Origin: Theristus sp. LFF4_11
Lineage: Eukaryota > Nematoda > Chromadorea > Monhysterida > Xyalidae
Assembly: GCA_030248135.1 (NCBI GenBank)
Contig: JASANC010000316.1
Location: forward strand, 1 to 64,000
DNA length: 64,000 nt
Direction: 5' to 3'
Shown here: positions 57,131-64,000 of the stretch, one piece after another
How the letters are laid out: every line of letters starts with the position of its first letter
Position numbering within the stretch: the stretch's first letter is position 1
Made by a program: the position numbers and the translations under genes
Notes under the pieces: generated by a model
What the model was told of the DNA's origin: nothing
The model's input: only the letters and a program-made list of their open reading frames with translations
The model's database searches: none

Positions 57131-57594
57131 TTATTTGCTGTAATTGGGAAGTTGACATCTGAATTCTGGTTCCGTTCTCCATGCGCAGCAGAAGACATCA
57201 TTATCGCCTTTGGGGTCAAAGCAATCTTCCCTTGTGGTCAATGAACCGCAGTCCACATCTGTGCAAATGAAGTAGCTTTTAAAAATAACCGAACTATGAC
57301 GATGTATGTAACTAAAAAAACGGACCGATACACAGACCAATTTGGTCAGTAGCCATCGTTGGTTACTGAAATTGGTCAGAGTCTGATCAGATCAGTCACT
57401 GGTCACCAGTTTTTTTCTGATTCAGTAAACTGCGTTTAAGATGAAACTATCTTAAGATACATGTGGAAATAGGAAAACAAAGAACCCGAACTTTCGCAGC
57501 CAGGTTGTGGCTTTTTTACTCTGGGGCCCCGGGTATTGGCACACAGAATCAGCGACGCAGCGACGACAAACGAAATTACGAATCGGTTCATCAT
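57131..57594 (-). CDS. Secreted six-cysteine mini-protein, 76 aa
   Basis: Two minus-strand exons, 57492-57594 and 57131-57258, join in phase. The start ATG ATG at 57594 opens a clear signal peptide (MMNRFVISFVVAASLILCAN). The mature part is about 55 residues, with cysteines spaced C-x3-C-x8-C-x10-CC-x10-C, acidic in the middle (FDPKGDND) and basic near its start (RVKK). Six cysteines fit three disulfides. I do not recognise the family. Comparable small secreted folds serve as antimicrobial peptides, protease inhibitors, hormones or venom components, and nothing here decides among them. The split (donor GTTCGG, acceptor TTTGCACAG) is my model; the donor is weak. Confidence 0.55.
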
Positions 57595-59633
57595 ATTTTG
57601 ATTTTAGAAACAATTCTTTCTGGGAAGTAGTTTTTGGTCGATTTTTTACGTCTTCAACTGTAATGATTACACTCTTCTGTAATGATGAGATTTTTTGGGG
57701 ATAATACCAACAGCATAACACCATGTCACGCATGGCCAGGATTGGTAAAGGTTGGTATAGGGCATCAGCAATACTTCGTAGTTGGGTTCGCTGATTATTG
57801 GGATGACAAAGCACTACATCCAAACTAAACACAGATTGTACCAACACAGTGTTTGACCAAAAATGCGACAAACACCGCTTCGATTCATTTCATGCAGAAG
57901 CATTCTTGCGTTATTAGTTCAATAGTTCACTTTTCGTTTTATGTTCCATAATAACCATTTCGGTTTTTCCGCTTTGAATTTCTTAAATTCCAGCTCAGCT
58001 CAGAGTACTTGTTTTTCGTGTTTTATGTTATATTATAACAAAACTGCGGTATTTCTATTTTTAGTCGACCGTCACACGAAAAAGTTCATTTAAAAAAATT
58101 ACCGTTTTTGCCATTTTCGTTAAAAAAAACTTCAGTTAATGGATTCTTCGGTTCCTTTGTTCCAACTTCATGAAGCAAGCAAAAATCCTTCTTCATTCAC
58201 TTCACGTGAAATTCGGCAGTTCGTGTGGCCGCAGATTTCACTCTTCAACACAGCGCGTGTTACGCCTTTCGAGACTTTCAAGGTTGATCCACCCGTCAAA
58301 TTTTCCGCCCCCTCCCGTACCCCACAAGTAACCGTTTGACAACGACAACTTCGAGTTTAGAGCGGGTATCGTATTTTGTCGTGATACCCACGGAGCGATA
58401 ACGGCAATATCATGTGCACGCACCTTACAGGGTCCTCTGTACATGCTACGATTCTGATTCTGTTTCGTGTCTGTTTTTAGTTGAAAAGTTTGGATGTTGA
58501 AAAAATTTGAATTTTGAAAACAAACAGAATTTTCACAAAATCAAACTCTTGTAATCCGCTGTGGTCTGTTTGTTTGCTGCTGTCAAAGTTGTAGTCAAAG
58601 TCAAAGTCGCAAGAAATTTCCCAAATGAAAATTATACAAAATTGAATTGCAACAAAAGTCTTGTGTAATAGAAATACCAAAAAAGTTATTGCACAAAAAA
58701 GCCCCAGGTTTTCGCAACTGTTCACACGGTCCTAGTTTCTTTTCATCGCCCATCTCCAGCGATGTCACGACGACAACCACGGCTGCAAGATCGTCATTGC
58801 TTTTTGGAACTTGGTTTCATAAGATTTGTGGGTGTGCGGATGGTTCTAATACTCGGTCTTTTCTAAACCCTCGGTCAGTTCTAACCCAATACAGGGTGTG
58901 CCCTCACGCAAATAAAAAACTATTTTTGCTGTGGTATTACTCAGCGGTTTTTGTTTTGTTGTGAATTAAAATATTGACATATTTTCACACGATTTGCTGC
59001 CACACAATAATTTGGTTTGTAGACTTTATATTTATTTAAGACTTACAACAAAAACGAATTAGAAGGTACAATTTATCATCAGTAACCATATAATTTTGAG
59101 CAACAATTTCTGTATACTGCTTTGATTTGATTTGACAATATAAAAAATTCATAAAAAATTCATTTAAAAAACAAACGCTTTGAAACCGCCGGGACGTAAT
59201 TTTAAAAGTGAATAAATCACTGAAGTTCACTTATTCAAAGTGAACGAAGTTTTGACATTTACGTTTTATTAAACAAAAAATAATACATAGGTATTTATTT
59301 TACTCATTTTTGATTTGAGTAAAAGTCGGTGTTTGACATGACCGGGTCAACCGCTGCAAATCTAAGAGAAAACGTGAACAACAACAAACAAATAAAAAAA
59401 TGGAACACACAAAGCAATCGTTCCGCTACAGCAATAAAACATTAAATGCATCATTCCGTTATATTGTAAGCCTAAAATACAGTTTAAAACTAAAATTTAA
59501 TAAAAACCTTCAACAAAAGTTAGAAACAGCTCCAAATATCAAATACCCCGCATTCTGTAATGAGAGACAAGCGTAGAACGCTGAAACATTATCATAGTAT
59601 GTCATAAACTACGTTCAAAAACACCAACCAAAG
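57595..59633. other. Intergenic region
   Basis: AT-rich. No exon, tRNA or clear repeat was identified. It should include the 3' UTR of the minus-strand PPxY gene near 59500-59633. Confidence 0.4.
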
Positions 59634-63048
<3,415 letters not shown>

Positions 63049-64000
63049 TTTTTGTTCGGCGAAAATTTCCCGCTAAACAGTGATGGAAATTGAAAAAAAA
63101 CGTTGTTGAAGAAGCCGGAATAGCAGGAAGTAAAAAAGCTAATGCAATAAAAAACCGAGAAAATAGAGCGCCGACCGAATGAATGACTGCGTTAGCTGTT
63201 TTTAGCAGTCAAGTTGCCTAAAAAAACGGAGTGAATATGATGAAATGTATGTATCAACAACCTCATGTGCGGATGCTTACAAATTTAGCTGAACTTCAAT
63301 CCAAATGAAACCTTTCACTCGACGGGTCTGGAGAGTAAACAAATGTAAGTTTGTAAGGCATGCTGGTCAGCAATAGGCAGGAATCGAAGACTTTGAAGTT
63401 GCCAGTCTTTCCACAACAAGCCTTGAAAACAAACAGTTACGGTATTATGAAACTGAAACAACTAATTCTTTCGAAAATGCTCTTGTTCCGGCTAAAAACG
63501 GCCAAACTTTCAGCAATAAGGCTTTTCTTAGGTAGCTCAGTAAACATGGATGATGGTTGCATTCAAACGCAGTCCGATGGATTTTTCAGTGGCTGTGCCG
63601 CATTGAGCATTACGTTCCAGGTCTGGACTTGCACAGAGCATATGGTGCAACTCAGTAAAAGCGCATGAAGCTTATTGCATAACGCCGTAGAGAGAAGGAG
63701 ACTATCGTGTGTGGCGAGTAAAAATCAATAAAAACATGTATCTTCAGCTGCGTGGCGCCTGATGCTGCCAGATGTAGCCGTGAAAGCTTTTCCCAAACAC
63801 ACACACGCGCGCGCGCAGCTTTTTTCGCTGTGCGACGTTTCAAAAATTTACAATGCATAGGACACCAATGGAAAAGCATATTGCGCTATTATATGCTTCG
63901 CGCTTTAGGATACTTCAATGTGATTGCTATTTGAATTGCTGCAGACGTCTGAAAGGCAGAAGAAGTTTCAAAAAAACAACAGAATCTTCATTGTTTGAGC
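63049..64000. other. Flank upstream of the PPxY gene
   Basis: Should contain the promoter and 5' UTR of the minus-strand gene. A short alternating (CACACGCG) run lies near 63797-63815. No further gene was supported. Confidence 0.4.

Overview
This is a eukaryotic, animal window. Coding segments are GC-rich, short and split by AT-rich introns with GT...TTTTCAG boundaries, and noncoding DNA is crowded with small foldback elements. A degenerate (GCCTAA)n tract, the complement of the nematode-type telomere repeat TTAGGC, together with the strong TTTTCAG acceptors, suggests a nematode or close relative with a repeat-rich genome. This is inference; no species is claimed. I rebuilt the gene models by hand by joining exons in phase.

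Layout: (1) 1269-3201, minus strand, five exons: a PDZ protein with a ZASP-like motif and no LIM domain (409 aa). (2) 5509-8934, plus: an ionotropic-receptor (iGluR-like) gene whose coding parts are separated by two copies of one small TIR transposon and by a minisatellite grown from the start of one exon. (3) 9303-21633, plus: N- and C-terminal exons of METTL1, the tRNA m7G46 methyltransferase, spread over 12 kb. Between them lie Helitron ends, a short non-autonomous LTR retrotransposon, a 290-bp satellite and a nested foldback element. The catalytic core exons were not found. (4) 25386-37889, plus: a 25-exon single-pass atypical cadherin (1246 aa). (5) 39388-41651 and 41964-43618, plus: tandem paralogs of a secreted Cys-rich family I do not recognise. 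(6) 44486-48471, plus: a secreted mucin-like protein with about 73 nine-residue repeats followed by a fibrinogen-like domain. (7) 49505-51085, minus: a small EGF-like membrane protein. (8) 57131-57594, minus: a secreted six-cysteine mini-protein. (9) 59634-63048, minus: a poly-Asn, EGF-like, single-pass membrane protein with a cytoplasmic PPxY motif. A tRNA-Pro(CGG) gene lies in its second-largest gap, the first intron, on the opposite strand.

There is no shared pathway or operon. Several products are cell-surface or secreted (receptor, cadherin, FReD-mucin, two EGF-like proteins, Cys-rich proteins), one belongs to the muscle/actin scaffold class and one modifies tRNA. The most unusual theme is how transposons and tandem repeats meet splice sites. 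Two TIR-element insertions in the receptor sit so that splicing at their ends would keep the frame. One minisatellite is built from a splice acceptor plus exon start, a donor is followed by tandem donor-like 9-mers, and an acceptor region in the EGF-like gene is tandemly duplicated. Remaining stretches are AT-rich with decayed repeats and no supported genes.
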